Shown one piece after another: positions 42,401 through 55,090 of a DNA stretch of 64,000 bases. This DNA comes from Vanilla planifolia (Eukaryota; Streptophyta; Magnoliopsida; Asparagales; Orchidaceae): the NCBI GenBank assembly GCA_023846275.1, contig JAIUJO010000296.1:293001-357000 (forward strand), written 5' to 3'. A model generated the notes under the pieces. That model saw only the letters and a program-made list of their open reading frames with translations. It was not told where the DNA came from and made no database searches. The translations under genes and the position numbers were made by a program. Within the stretch, counting starts at the first letter, position 1, and each line of letters opens with the position of its first letter.

Positions 42401-43609
42401 ACGCTAGAATATAAATTATTAAAAAATAATATAATTTAATTTTCAATTATAGTGAGCACATCAAATGTTTCCAACTATGTTTAGTTTAACTAGTTAGACA
42501 TTATTTGGAATTAATATAGGTTAACAAAGTAAATAAACATAATTAAAAAAATTAATCTTATAATAACAAGTAAATATATTTTAAAGCTAAAATTAGATAA
42601 CTTGAAGACATATAATATCATAACTTAAAATTATGTAATGGTGATAGTATAAGAAATTTATAATTAAATGTTAATATAACCAAATAAAAGCAAAACATTT
42701 AAAGGAATAATAAATATGGTATCAAAAACTAGTAATCTGAGATATCAAAATAGATTATAATATCCTCGATAATCCAATTAGGTACAAAGGAAAATGGCCC
42801 AAAAAGTATGTAAAATAAAGAAAAAAATAAAATACTTAAAAAAATAAAATATATAAAAAATAAAAATGATTATTTAATTATATAATGTTAGCCTAATGAA
42901 ATTTGTCTTCTATTGATTGGACCTCGTTTGCAGTTACTGTGAATTTCAAAAATTTGTAAGCAAAAATAATAATGAATTATTTATATGTTAAGTAAACATA
43001 TAATAAAAATTAAAATGACACAAACAAATGAAACACAATATAGACTTATCATAGATTTTAATGGTCAAACAAGTGAAGATTTAGAGTTACATGATAATTT
43101 ATCCAAATAAATGTGAAAACAATCAATTGATGAGATAAATTGTTTGAGAAATTTTTAAGTTCAAGTTGCTAAAGAGTTTAAGGGTACCATACGAGATCGT
43201 CAAATGTGGTGGGAATCAAATTGATGCATAAAGTTGCCCAAAATATAAAATAAAAAATACTTGAAAAGTATAGTAATGAAAATTAATTTTATAAGACTCA
43301 TAGAGAATTGACCAAGGAAACTATTTTGATTTTTGATATGCCTCTTTTGCAATTACAAAAAATTATCGTATTAAGAAAGCATAATTTAATTAAATTATGA
43401 TTTTAATTTTAGGGAAGTATATATCAAGGTGTAATTAAGATAAATTGAAGTAATTTAATGTTTACAAAAGAAAGAGACCTAAATGACATATGAGAGAAGA
43501 TTAAGATTTAGTTAGTAATATATCTAATTCAAAATTAAACATTTAAATGAGTTTGATAAATTACATGGAAAACTTGCATTTAATGATACTACGGAGAGCA
43601 TGTTTAAAC

Positions 43610-43646
43610 CTTATATTATCAAATTAAATCTTATATTATCAAATTA
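43610..43646. repeat. Small tandem duplication (20-bp period) inside a unit
   Basis: cttatattatcaaatta occurs at 43610-43626 and again at 43630-43646. It is a recent-looking local duplication of the unit's 'atcatcaaatta' region. Confidence 0.85.
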
Positions 43647-43856
43647 TATATGATAGTAATTTAATAGAGCTCATTAAGACGAGTCTAATGACATATGTTT
43701 CATCTCAATCAGATCTCATTTAGAGTTATTATGTCTCCAAATTTAAATAAGCATAAATAATAAAAATATTATTTTTTTTAAACATGTGAACATATATTAA
43801 AGAAAGAAATGAAATAAGTTAAAGAAATACACACAACCATGTCAAAGTTCCTAAAG

Positions 43857-43982
43857 GTCATATATGAGAAAATTTAAAGTTACATAGTAAGAAATTTCCT
43901 ACACATTTATTTGATTTCTTTAAAATTGTCACTTTTAATTGAAAATTTTACTATGAAATAAAAAATTCTCCTCTCGTGTGAC
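43857..43982. other. Orientation switch B to A with flanking inverted repeat
   Basis: Orientation B units stop after 'gttacatagtaa' at 43890, and orientation A begins at 43891 with 'gaaatttcctacacattt'. The 34 bases 43857-43890 are roughly the reverse complement of 43948-43982 (ttactatg...gtgtgac), leaving a 57-bp centre. Both arms are the 'ctatgtaactctaaatctcc' region of the unit. The two sub-arrays therefore meet at nearly matching unit positions, as expected for inversion or template switching between units. Confidence 0.8.
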
Positions 43983-46900
43983 AATTACATAATGTTGATT
44001 TTTTATATTATATTACTTAAATTTATGCCTTTTATCTTTAATTTATATATACTTCATATATAAATAATAATTCATTATTATTGTTTATCTTTCCTATGGT
44101 CATCTGTAGTAATTTTAGATGAGTTCCAATGGGGATTAAAAAATGTAGTTAAACTTTGCCTAACGAGATATGTTGAGTTAAATATTCATTTTCATATTTT
44201 TAAATATTTTTTGCTTTAATTTTATATTTTGTTGAGCTTAACATTTTTAATGCAACTATCTCATATAAGTTTTCTAAGTTTTTTAAACTTTTGGCATCTA
44301 TTTCTTTATATTACTATGTTACTCTAAATCTCCTCTAATGTAACCTTTAATTCCTATAATTTTGTTATATTACATTAATTTAATTTCTATTATTTCTTTT
44401 ACATTATATATTTATCTAATATTAAAATAATGACACATTTTTAATTGTAGTTACTTAGTTTGATAATTTGTAATAATTCTAAATGAGGTACAATCCAGAC
44501 AAAACGAACCTCATTGGTATCACATTGATGCACTTTATCTTACTAAATGTATTTATTTTTATATTTTTAAATTTGATTATCTATGATTTTGGCATGTTTT
44601 GTGTGGCATTTTGATTCATATCTCATTTCACATTCGAAGATGTTTCATTTGATCTTGATAGTATTATGAAATGTATCTATTTTTTTAGAATTATTTCTCT
44701 AATTTATTACAAAATTTATCTACTTTTAAGAATTATTTCTCTAATTTTGTCATACTAGTTTGGAACAACAAATCTTCTCTTATGTTACCTTTCATTGCTT
44801 TGATTTTCATATTTTACTATGTAATTTTTGATCTCCTCTCTTGGGACTTTATGATGTTTTGATTTCATTATATTACCTTATATCATTTTTTGCATTTTTT
44901 ATTTAATAAATCATACTTAATTTTAAAATAATGTTTTTATCTACTTATTTAATTTTGTAATTCTTAATAATTCCAAACAAAGTGTAATGTAAATGAAACA
45001 ATCCTCATCGAAAGCATCTTGAGCAGCTCCATTTTATTAAATGTTCTTTTTTATATTGTTTTAAATAAACTTTTTGCATTAGTTTTAGTACATTTTACAA
45101 AATATTATTTTTTTTCCAACTTTGTCATTTGGTGATGCTTTAATCAATCTCAATAGTATCTTGAAATGCATTTTCTCTAAACAAATTATCTCAGTTTGTT
45201 AAAGTTTTTAGTTAAACTTTATTGTATTATTCTGTAATCCTAATTCTCTTCTTGTGTGGGAGTTAAACCACCTTGATTTAATTAAATAACATCGATTAAA
45301 TTTGTCTCATTATAACTTCAATATATATTTATTCTTAATATTAAAATAATATTTTGTGATTATTTATATTTTTTATTTTGGTAATTCGTTCTATTCTGAG
45401 TAAGATTTTAATGAGATAAATAAAATATTATTGGACATGTTTTAATGAGCTCTATCCATGTAAATATTTGTTTTACGTTTTCAAATATTTTATTTTATAG
45501 TATTTTTTCACACCTTACAAGTTATTTCAATTCATACCAAATACGATGATTAATGATTTAACATTTGATCTATTTAATGTCCTATAATGCAACTTCCTTG
45601 CACAACTTATATAGTTTTCTCAAAATTTTTGCTTTCATTTAGTTGTATTACTTTGTAACTCTAAATCTTCTTACATGTTACCTTTACTTCATAATTATTG
45701 GATTATATTATGTTACTTCAATTTATGCTATTTCTACATTATTATATAGTTACATAATATTCAAATAACAACATATTATTATTTATGATGTTAATTCTAA
45801 TAGCTCTCAACGAGGCTCAAACTAAGAAGAAAAAATATCATTAGACATGGCTTGATTAGAACTATCAAATTAAAAAATATTTTGTACCTTTTTAAGTTTT
45901 CTATTTTTTAATATTTTATCATGCTTTAAAAGTCATTTTGATTTTTACCTTGTTTGATGATTGAGGATGCTTCTTTGATGTCCTAGCATCTTGGGATCCA
46001 ACATTCACACACAACTAAAATTATTTGTTCTAGTGTTTTTCTTTTATTTGGTTATACGACTATGTGACTTTAAGTCTTCCCTCATCTAACCATTACAATT
46101 CTTTGATTATATTATATTGCACTACTTTAGTTTATAAGATTATACCTTAATCATATGCTTACTTTATATTAAATGAAAAATTTATTGTAAATTATGCTTA
46201 CTTGGGTAATCCATAACAATGTTAATTACAATCTAATCAACAAAAAACAAATGTCATAGGACTAGTCTTGATAATCTTTATCTAATTAATAATTAATATT
46301 TATATTTTTTAAATATTTCATTATATAAGATTTTGCAATCTTTATGAGAAATTCTAAATCTCATCCTATTTGATAATAGAAGATGTTACACCATAACTCT
46401 TTTATATCTTAGAATGCAAAATTCTCATTTAATTTTTCTCATTTAATCAAAATTTTCACTTTTATTTGGTTAGATGACTTTAATTAATTTATAGCACATT
46501 TCTTTAAATCATCTTAATTTAGCTTCAATATGTAATTAATATTAAAAGAAATTTATTATTATTTATGATAATTACTATAGTATTCCTCATAAATTCAAAA
46601 TGATGTCTATTTGATGAAAGCAGTGTTGTTGGACTAACTCAATGTGTTTTATTAAATTACATATTCATTTTGTATGTTTAATATTTTTTCTTAAGCTTTG
46701 GCATGATTTAAAAGCTGTTTTTATTTACACCATATTTGATAGTTACAGATGTTACACTTGATCTCCTTGGTATCTTATAAGTTACTTTCTTATACACTTT
46801 ATCTAATTTCTTTAAAATTTTAGCTTCGATTTCAGTATATGGAATACAACTCTAATTCTTGTTTCATGTGATTATTACATCACATTTAATTTTTATATTA

Positions 46901-46990
46901 CATTGTACCAATTTTTCGCATTTTAGATTTAATATATAGTTAATTAATAATTAAATAATCATTTATTATAATTAATCTTTATTTCTTGTT
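43891..46990 (+). repeat. Satellite array, orientation A (block 3)
   Basis: About eight units read in the same direction as block 1, bounded on the left by the switch at 43890/43891 and on the right by an unrelated island. Clear boxes include 'ggatgcttctttgatgtcctagcatcttgg' around 45965 (given here only as landmark words) and 'gatgttacacttgatctcc' near 46750. No gene is seen. Confidence 0.87.
44687..44747. repeat. Local duplication of agaattatttctctaattt (42-bp period)
   Basis: Identical 19-mers lie at 44687-44705 and 44729-44747. It duplicates part of the 'aatttatctcattt' region of one unit and shows that short tandem duplications also generate unit length variation. Confidence 0.85.
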
Positions 46991-48605
46991 AGATTTTTTT
47001 AACATTTCATGTCTTCCTTCAGTCTCTAAATCTCCTAATAGAGCATCTATCTATGTTTGGAAGATACATGAATGCCAATTTAAGTCATAAATATTTGAAA
47101 AATACTTAGTTTCTAATCATATACTCATATATAGGCTTATCTGAAGGTGTTATAGGTCTAGGATATAGAATCTTAAGATCATTCACCAAGTAATAACTTT
47201 CATAGATATTAATGATTTGCATAAATGTTTAACATGAGAGGTCCAAACATATAGTAGAAGTGGTTTGAACAACACGCACCCAACTACTCATATTATTAGT
47301 GAAGTGTTATGCTACACACATAAGCGGAGTTCTTGGAAGGAGAAACAAGAAATCATATGATCACATGTGATAATGAGAAAGTAGGTTGTGGTGATTAAGA
47401 TTCTCAAAATTTGAAGTAAAGGAATGAAGAACTATCCTAGTGACCTACTAGTATTAAGAATTTGGCTAATGGGTCAAAACCTCCACTTTTGAGTCTTTCG
47501 ATTACCTTCTTAGGCCACGTTTAGAATCATAATGTTTGATTAGTTGCACACATTAGGTTTGAAGAAAAACTGCTTGGTGGTATCAGTTTGTTGCTCCAAT
47601 AAAAAATTTTCATCCCAAACAAAATGACAAAGATCTTGACTTATAAAGATCTCAAAAGTAGAACAGTAATTTTGTTGACTTAATAATACTAAGGGTTGCA
47701 TTTTGGAAATATAGAAGACATTTTAGAATTCCATTAATCACCACAAATTACAAAAAATAGTTTGAATTTTGCTAAAACAAAACTAAAAGAGTACTTAAAA
47801 GACTACAAACTTAGTTAATGTAAATAGTTCCAATGTAGGTTGTACATTATAGGCAGTAGTAATAGCGAGTGGTGAGGCAGTGGGTTGGGTGGTTGTTGCC
47901 ATGTAGACTGATTGGCAAGTGATTCTTTGAGTTTGATTTCATTGGGTAGCATAACTAGTGTGGAGTGTGCACAAAGGCACGTGATGCCTTATGTTTGACA
48001 TTTAGAGTTGTGCGGGTGTTAACAAAAATCAACATTGGCTGGCGAGCATTCATGAATCAAATCTAAGTAGGTTGAAATTATTATCAAATTTAGAAGCTGG
48101 TATAGGTCTAGTGAATGATAGCTACAACTTAACAATGGATGTAATTATGGTATTTTGTGATGAAAATGCCCAAATCCTAAATTTTAAGCTATTTGCAAAA
48201 ATGTTTAACAAAATTGTACACTAGTGCAATTATTAGATGGCTAAAGAGATGACTTATAGTTAATATCAAGCTAAAAATATTTAAAAATACTATCAAGTGA
48301 TCTTCAAACAATTTAACCAAAGTGTAGATGTAAATAACTCGAGAAACTGATGAAAGTAAACTAAAATATGTAAATAATATGGTCAGCTATAGTTGATCCA
48401 CATAACTTTAATGGCAATGGAGACTAAAGGGAATTAGAGGGTCTAATCTAGGAAAAACTTAGAGTCTTAATAGAACTAGACTATCGCATGCCGAATCTCT
48501 ATTAGAAACCTTGTAGATTGCCTTCTTATACATTAAATCATTGATTTTCTTTGTTTTTTCTACTCCCTTAATTTTCTACATCTATTTTTCATTAAGTGAA
48601 ATTGT

Positions 48606-48689
48606 AAGTGATGTACTGATCATCCAAATAGATTAAAAAAATAGTATTCCAAAAAAATGAAGATTTCTTAGTGATGTACTGATCATCCA
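48606..48689. repeat. Direct repeat of 20 bp, 64 bp apart
   Basis: agtgatgtactgatcatcca occurs exactly at 48606-48625 and 48670-48689, with a 44-bp A-rich spacer. It lies where the island changes from mixed to AT-rich composition. It could be a simple tandem duplication, or a long target-site duplication around a tiny A-rich insertion. Confidence 0.85.
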
Positions 48690-49835
48690 TTTAATTGATT
48701 TACATTTGAGAAACATATTGGATAACAATTTTATCTAAAATTATAAACTTTAAAAAATTAAGAATAATTACCTATTCTATTAAATAAACTTTATTTTATC
48801 ATATTTTAAGAAGTTTAGTTAATTTTAATCATAAAGAAATGGTGAAGTGTCATAAATGAATTTTTATAATAACTCCTAAAATGTTTAACTTACAATTCTT
48901 AAATTAAAAAAATAATACATGATTTAATAAAATATCAAAAAATGATATGACAAAATATTTAATTTTGAATATGATTTCATTAAATAAAAAATAAAGCATT
49001 ACTAATTATATGAAATTCTTTTTGTGCTAATGCACTTTCCCCTTTTAATTTTATTTCCACTTATTAAACCTTGCATTCATAATGTCATTTATCTCAAACA
49101 TCCATTATTAGCATTTTCGTCATGAAATTAAAATAACTTATTTTTGGTGAATGAAATCAAATACAAATTAGTAGAAATACTTTTATAAAATGGCTTATTA
49201 GCATAAAAAACATGGGTTCAACAATCACCATAATTTTGAAGATGACAAGCTTATTATATAATGGATTTTTAGATTGAAAACTTTGGCATATCAAATAATT
49301 ATAAGACATTACGCATTTATAAATCATCACTTGTTTTGATATTTCACCAAACATCTCAAATTCCTTACCCAATATGTATCAAGGATATTATTAAATTACT
49401 TCTTATCAGTTGTTATAATACTAGTATTTATCTCCTTTTCCATAACAAAAAACCTAATTAAACTTCAATTTAAATCTATCATTAAAATCATGTCAACTAA
49501 TATGAAATCATTTTGTAGGTAACATTTAAATAAGTATATCCGTTAAATAATTTTTTGATGGAACATGTTGTATTTTAATGTTCCTTAATTCTGCATGATC
49601 TATAATAAACTGATCAAACATCTATACAAGTTTTGTATGCATGTGAGTGATTTTTTTCTTAGTGATGTTAGAAGAAATAATGTTAACATTTCCTAGTTGA
49701 TCTTCTTTTAATAAAGTTAAAGAACTTCCAATTATTATCATAGCACATATAGTGCAGAAACCCAACTGGCTATTATATTAATAATTACAAGTTATAATGC
49801 TTTTAAACTTTTTTTATGAGATAGATATAAGAATA

Positions 49836-49847
49836 CACTACAAAAAA
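49836..49847 (+). mobile_element. Possible CACTA-type terminal inverted repeat
   Basis: cactacaaaaaa matches the usual terminus of plant CACTA (En/Spm) transposons, which begin CACTACAA followed by A-rich sequence. The preceding bases 'ata' could be one half of a 3-bp target duplication. Satellite resumes about 130 bp to the right, and I found no facing TTGTAGTG end, so at most a terminal scrap is left. The motif is short and could be chance in AT-rich DNA. Confidence 0.3.
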
Positions 49848-52257
49848 TTAATGGATAGTTGAGACAAAACCAAGAAAAGGTTTACAACCTAAAATGTCAA
49901 CATCTAATTAGCTAGCAAGAGAATCATCATTTGACACATTTAAATGTAAAAGGCCATAAATAATAAAAGGACCCCTGATCGATGATGTTATAGTCAATCT
50001 CCTTTGCATCTTGAAATACATACTTCTCGAAAATCTTATCCAATTTTTTCAAATTTTCTACCTTCATTTCATTAACTACTATAAAATTATTATTCTATTG
50101 TCATCAAACCTTTACATTGCTTTGATTTATTTATGTGTCATTACTTCAATTTATTTTATTTCAAGTTAAAATATATTTAGTTAATATTAAAATTATAATT
50201 TATTATTTTTTATGCTTATTTACTTTGGTACTTTGCAATAATTTCAAAAAAAGGTTGAAAGGAAATAAAACAAGCATTAATGACCCCTATTGACAAGCTC
50301 TTTCAAATTAATTATTCATTTGTATATCTTTAAATATTTTATTTTTATAGGGTTTTCGCTTGTTTTATGAGACATTTAAATTTACACCATATTTGACAAT
50401 CAAAGATGTTATACTCGATTCCTTTAGTATCTTGGAATGTAATCTTTTCGTACAATTCATCTTAATCATTCAAATTTATGATTCAATTTTCTTTTATTAC
50501 AATGCTTTTCTAATTCTCCTCCTTTGTACCATTTATGTAGGTTTTATTTTATTAAATTATATTGTTTTAATTTATCTCATTTTAAATTTATTTCATACTT
50601 TTATATTATCAAATAATAGTTTATTATTATTTATACTTATTTGCTACAGTAATTCTCAGTAATCCAAAATGAGGTTTGGTTGAGACAAAACAAATGTCAT
50701 CAGGCTAATCCCTATAGGCTTTATCAAATTTAATATTAAATTTATTTTTTAAATTATTTTATTTTCTTTTATTTTTGCATGGCTTCTTGGGTATTTTGAA
50801 TTCTACCTAATTTGACAATAAAAAATGTTATACTTTTTGTCCTTAGCATGGAATGCAACTTTACCATATAATTTGTCTCATTTCATTAAATTTTTATTGT
50901 AAGTTGTTTATATTACTATTTAAGTTTACATTTTCTCTTGTGTGACCATTATGTGTTTGATTTGGCCTTACTACATAGTTGAAATTTTTCTTATTTTAGT
51001 TTTATCATATATTTACTTAATATAAAAATAATTTTTTTTTTATTATTTACGAAAATTAACTTTTGTGAATATGAGTAATTTAAAATTAGGTCTATTCAAA
51101 ATAAAGCAAGCATCTTTTGACTTGTGTTGATGAGCTTTATATAATATGTTATTCCTAATAACAATTAAAAAAAATTATTTTGTATAGTGTTTGCATACTT
51201 TAGGAGACATTTTCATTTTTATTTAATGCAATGATTCAGCCTATTAGACTTGGTCTCCTTAGTATTAAAAAAATCCAAATTTCTAATAATATTTATCTCA
51301 TTTCTTGAAAGCTTTTCTTTGATTTTGTGATATTACAATAAAATTTTAATCTCCTTTTGTGTGACTTACATTTCTTTGATTAGATAATATTACATTACTT
51401 CAATTTCTTTGATTCAGTTTTTAATACCTATTTACATAATATTAAAATAATAGTTTGTTATTATTTATACCTAATTATTTTAGTAACACTCAATAATTAT
51501 AAACAAAATCTAAAAGAGACAAGTATACATTGTTTGACACATCTTAACAAACTTTGTAAAATAAATATTTATTATAATTTTTTAATATTTTTTTCTAAGC
51601 TATTAGCAAGCTTTGCAAAGTAATTCAATTAATAATATATTTGATAGTTGAGAAGGTTACACTTGAACTCCTTAGTATCCAAACATGCAAATATACTATA
51701 AAATTTATCTTATTTGATCAAATATATTTTTTAATTTTGATATATTATTATGTCACTCTAATTTTCCTCTCATGTGACTTTTACTTCAACTTTTTAGTTA
51801 CATTAAATTACTTCTTTTTTATCATTATTACGTTAACTTAAATTTATTTAAAACTAAAACAATAATTTTTTTTCCTTCAAGTATAATTTGCAATAATTCC
51901 CAATGACGTCCAATAAGAAGAAAAAAATATCGTTGGACACATCTCGATGAGCATTATCCTATTAAATACTAGTTTAATTTTTTTAAATAATATATTATTC
52001 CATCTTTTAGAATATTTTCAAAGTCAAAAATGGTACTCTCAATCTCATTTGTAACTTGGAATACAATATTCTCAAATCTTCATCACATTCTTTCTAATTT
52101 TTAACTTTTATTTGGTTGATTACTATAAAATACTAGATCTCTTTTCTTGTGAGCATTACATTACCTACATTTAATTTTGTCTCATTTATTTAATATATCT
52201 TATTTTAGCTTTAAACTATATTTAACTAAATTTTAAAATTATAACTTATTACTTTTT

Positions 52258-52672
52258 ATGCTTATTTACTTTGTTAATTTGTGACAATTCCAAATTAGGT
52301 CCAATGGAGATATGAAAAATATTATTATACTCATCTTGACATGTAATATCAAGTTACTTAGTCATTTTTATATGTTTAAATACTTTATTTTTTAGGCTTT
52401 AAGCATGTTTTATAGCACATTTTTAATTTAAGCCAAAATTGATAATCGAAGCTATTAAACTCGATGACTTGAGTATTTTGGAATGCAACTTTCTCATATA
52501 ATTTTTCTTAATTTTTCAAATGTTTGTCTTTGATTTGGTTATATTACTATGCAACCCTAAATCTCCACTCATGTGTTGTTAACATAGTTTTGATTTAGTC
52601 ATATTACATTGTTTTGAATTACCTATATTAAACTTAATTTATAATTATAAAATATCGTTTTTTGTATAATTT
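52258..52672 (+). repeat. Representative full-length satellite unit (415 bp)
   Basis: This unit shows the complete layout and runs from 'atgcttatttac' at 52258 to the next 'atgcttattta' at 52673. In order it holds the 'aattccaaattaggtcc' box (about 52286), a decayed 'ctcatcttgacatg' dyad (about 52330), a T/A-rich spacer, 'aatcgaagctattaaactcgatg' (split here as two boxes near 52444 and 52456), 'ttggaatgcaactttctcat' near 52478, then two copies of one box: tttgatttggttatattac at 52529-52547 and tttgatttagtcatattac at 52589-52607, 60 bp apart and matching at 17 of 19 positions. The unit ends in an AT-only stretch. It has no meaningful open reading frame. The choice of unit start is arbitrary. 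Confidence 0.85.
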
Positions 52673-54163
52673 ATGCTTATTTATTATTGAACTCACAATA
52701 ATTATAAGATATATCTATTGAAAAAAAAAACCCTAAACTCGTTTTGATGAGCTCCATCTTACGTTTCATAATGTTACCTTTTTTAATTTATGACATTTAA
52801 GAAAAATTCATATTTACTTCCAATTAAAAATTAATTTTTTATAATCAAAGCACATTTATTATTTTTTATTTACAATAATATGAAATTACATCTTATCAAA
52901 GAAAATAAGATGTCTTTAGACACATCATGATGACCTTCATGCAATTAGATATTCATTTTTTATACTTTTTTAGATATTATGTTTTGAGAGTTTTGGCATA
53001 TTTATTGAGCTATTTTTATTCATACATGATTTGATGTTGAGGATGTAAATCTTAACCTTAGAATCTTCAATTTAAACTTTATCTAATAATTTATTCTATT
53101 TCTTCAAATGTTTTACTCCAATTTTGTCATACTATATAGCTCTAATTGTTCTATAATGTAAAATTTATATTGTATTAATATTGTAGTGTTATATTGATCC
53201 AATATATCTTATTATACTTTTTAAATATATTTAATTAACATTAAAATAATAATTACTTATTATTTAATCTTATTTAGCTTTGTAATTCATAATAATTCAA
53301 AGTGTTGTGTGATGGAGGGGAAGCAAAGTCTGTTGGGCCCTTTGGATGAGTTTTGTCACATTAAATATTTTATTTTATAGCTTTAAATAATTTATTTTCC
53401 TAGAATTTTGACATGCTTCAAGAGATATTTTAATTCATACTTGATTTCATGAACAAGGATGTTCCACTTGGTCACTTATTATCTTAAAAAGCTATTTTTT
53501 TCACAATTTATCTCATTTTCTTAAATATTTTTCTTTTATTTGATTATATTACTATGAAAATCTAAATATCCTCTAATGTGACTTTTACATCACTTTTATT
53601 TAGTTAATTTGCATTACTTTGATTTATCTTATTTTAGTTTAACTAAGATTCACCAAATACTAAAATAATAAAATATTATTATTTATGCTTCCTTACTTTT
53701 AATTCATAATAATTCAAAATAAGGTTGTGGTGATATAAAAAAATTTCATTGTACTCATCTTAAAGAGCTTTATTAAAAATATTCAATTCTATATATTTAA
53801 ATATTTGATAATTCTTATTTAGCTTGCTTTATTAGTCTTTTCAATTTGACTTGAAATTGATGATGGATATTGTTACACTTGATTTTATTCTTATTTTGAA
53901 ATATATACTTCCAATAAAATTTATCTTCTTTTTTTAAAAATTTTTTGTTTTACCTCAATATATTATTATATAGCTTTTATTCTCACCTCATGTGACCTTC
54001 AGTTCAATTTTTTTTATTATATTATATTACTCCAATTTATCTCATTACATATTTTGAATATTTTTTCATAATAGTAGATTATAATTTTTTACATTTATTC
54101 TTATTTATTTAAAAAATTTGTAGTAATTCCAATTGAGGTCCAATGTACTAAAAAACATTATTT

Positions 54164-54181
54164 GGCTCGTCTCCATGAGCC
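54164..54181. repeat. GATGAG dyad, second well-kept example
   Basis: ggctcgt-ctcc-atgagcc pairs at six of seven positions around a 4-base loop, at the same place in the unit as the dyad at 22400-22417. Covariation of the outer base pair (A-T there, G-C here) is compatible with chance or with maintained pairing. Confidence 0.6.
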
Positions 54182-55057
54182 CTATTGAAATAAATATTCA
54201 ATTTTATTTTTTAAAATACTTTCTTTCTTGGGGGGTTTGACACACATTAATAGATATTTGGATTCATACTTGATTTGATGATTGAAGATGTTACACCATA
54301 TCAACATAGTATATTACGACAAAATATTTTCATATAATTTATCTTATTTCTTTAAATAATAAACTTTTATTTTTTAACATTATTATATAATGTTGAATTT
54401 CTTCTAAAGTGTCGTCATCACTTTGATTTAGTTATCTTAAATTTCTTAAATTTATGTTGTTTTAGATTTAATTTAGATTTACATAAAATAACAAGAATAA
54501 CTTATTGTTATTTATTGTTATTTTCTTTGTTAATTTAAACTACTTTTGAGTAAGGTGATAGCAAGATGAAACAAACATCATTGGATATGTCTTAATGGGC
54601 TTTATCTAATTGAATGTTCATTTTAATATTTGTAAAAAAATTATTCTTCTATTTTTTAACTTGCTTCACATGTCCTTTCAATCATACCAGATTTAACTCT
54701 CAAGGATGTTACACTCAATCTCCATAGAATCCTTGAATTCAACTTTCTCATGTAAAAGATAATTATTACTCATACTTATTAATTTTTGTAATAACTAAAA
54801 GCTCAAAATGAGGTCTAATGAAGATGCAGCAGACATTAATGGACTCATCTCAATGACTCCTGTAAAATTAAATATTCATTTTATACTTTTAAATATTTTA
54901 TTTGTTTAAGGTTTTGACATGCTTTATAAGATGCTTTGCTTTATATTTGATTTGATGGTTGAGAGTGTTACACTCGATCTCTATAAAATCTTGGGACATA
55001 TTTTTTTCCAAATAATTTACAAATTTTTTTCAAATTATTTTTCTTTGATTTCATTAT

Positions 55058-55090
55058 ATTACTATATAACTCTAATTATATAGTACTAAT
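55058..55090. other. Orientation switch A to B at a near-palindrome
   Basis: Orientation A ends in attactatata (55058-55068). After an 8-base centre, actctaat, orientation B begins with tatatagtactaat (55077-55090). The arms are reverse complements apart from a three-base insertion. This is the 'tatattactatgtaactctaa' box of the unit meeting its own reverse complement. It is the same part of the unit as at the 43,890 switch. Confidence 0.8.

Larger units (their letters stand above)
34945..43890 (-). repeat. Satellite array, orientation B (block 2)
   Basis: These are the same boxes as block 1 read on the opposite strand: 'gtgatgtaaaggtcatatgag', 'gagttacatagtaatataac', 'gagataaattg', 'gttgcattccaagatact', 'aggagatcgagtgtaacatc', 'gagctcatt..gatgag', 'agaattactatgaattac' and 'aataataaattattatttt'. 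The block holds about 22 units. The + strand is A-rich. Divergence is similar to block 1. I see no gene or insertion. Confidence 0.88.
46991..49974. other. Non-satellite island of unrecognised DNA
   Basis: The satellite stops near 46990 and resumes in the same orientation near 49975. The first part (about 46,991-48,600) is less AT-biased and has no internal repeats; the second part (about 48,600-49,830) is AT-rich. All six frames are closed at short intervals, and I recognise no protein motif. The context suggests an inserted, decayed transposable element (possibly the non-coding part of a retroelement). Its left end shows no clear terminal motif. A CACTA-like end lies near its right border. 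Confidence 0.5.
49975..55072 (+). repeat. Satellite array, orientation A (block 4)
   Basis: About twelve to thirteen units resume at 'cctgatcgatgatgttatag' and run to the palindromic switch near 55,070. Some of the best-preserved units of the window are here, including 52258-52672 and the 'gttacactcgatctc' box at 54968-54981. One unit near 54,750-54,790 has a large internal deletion. No gene is seen. Confidence 0.88.
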
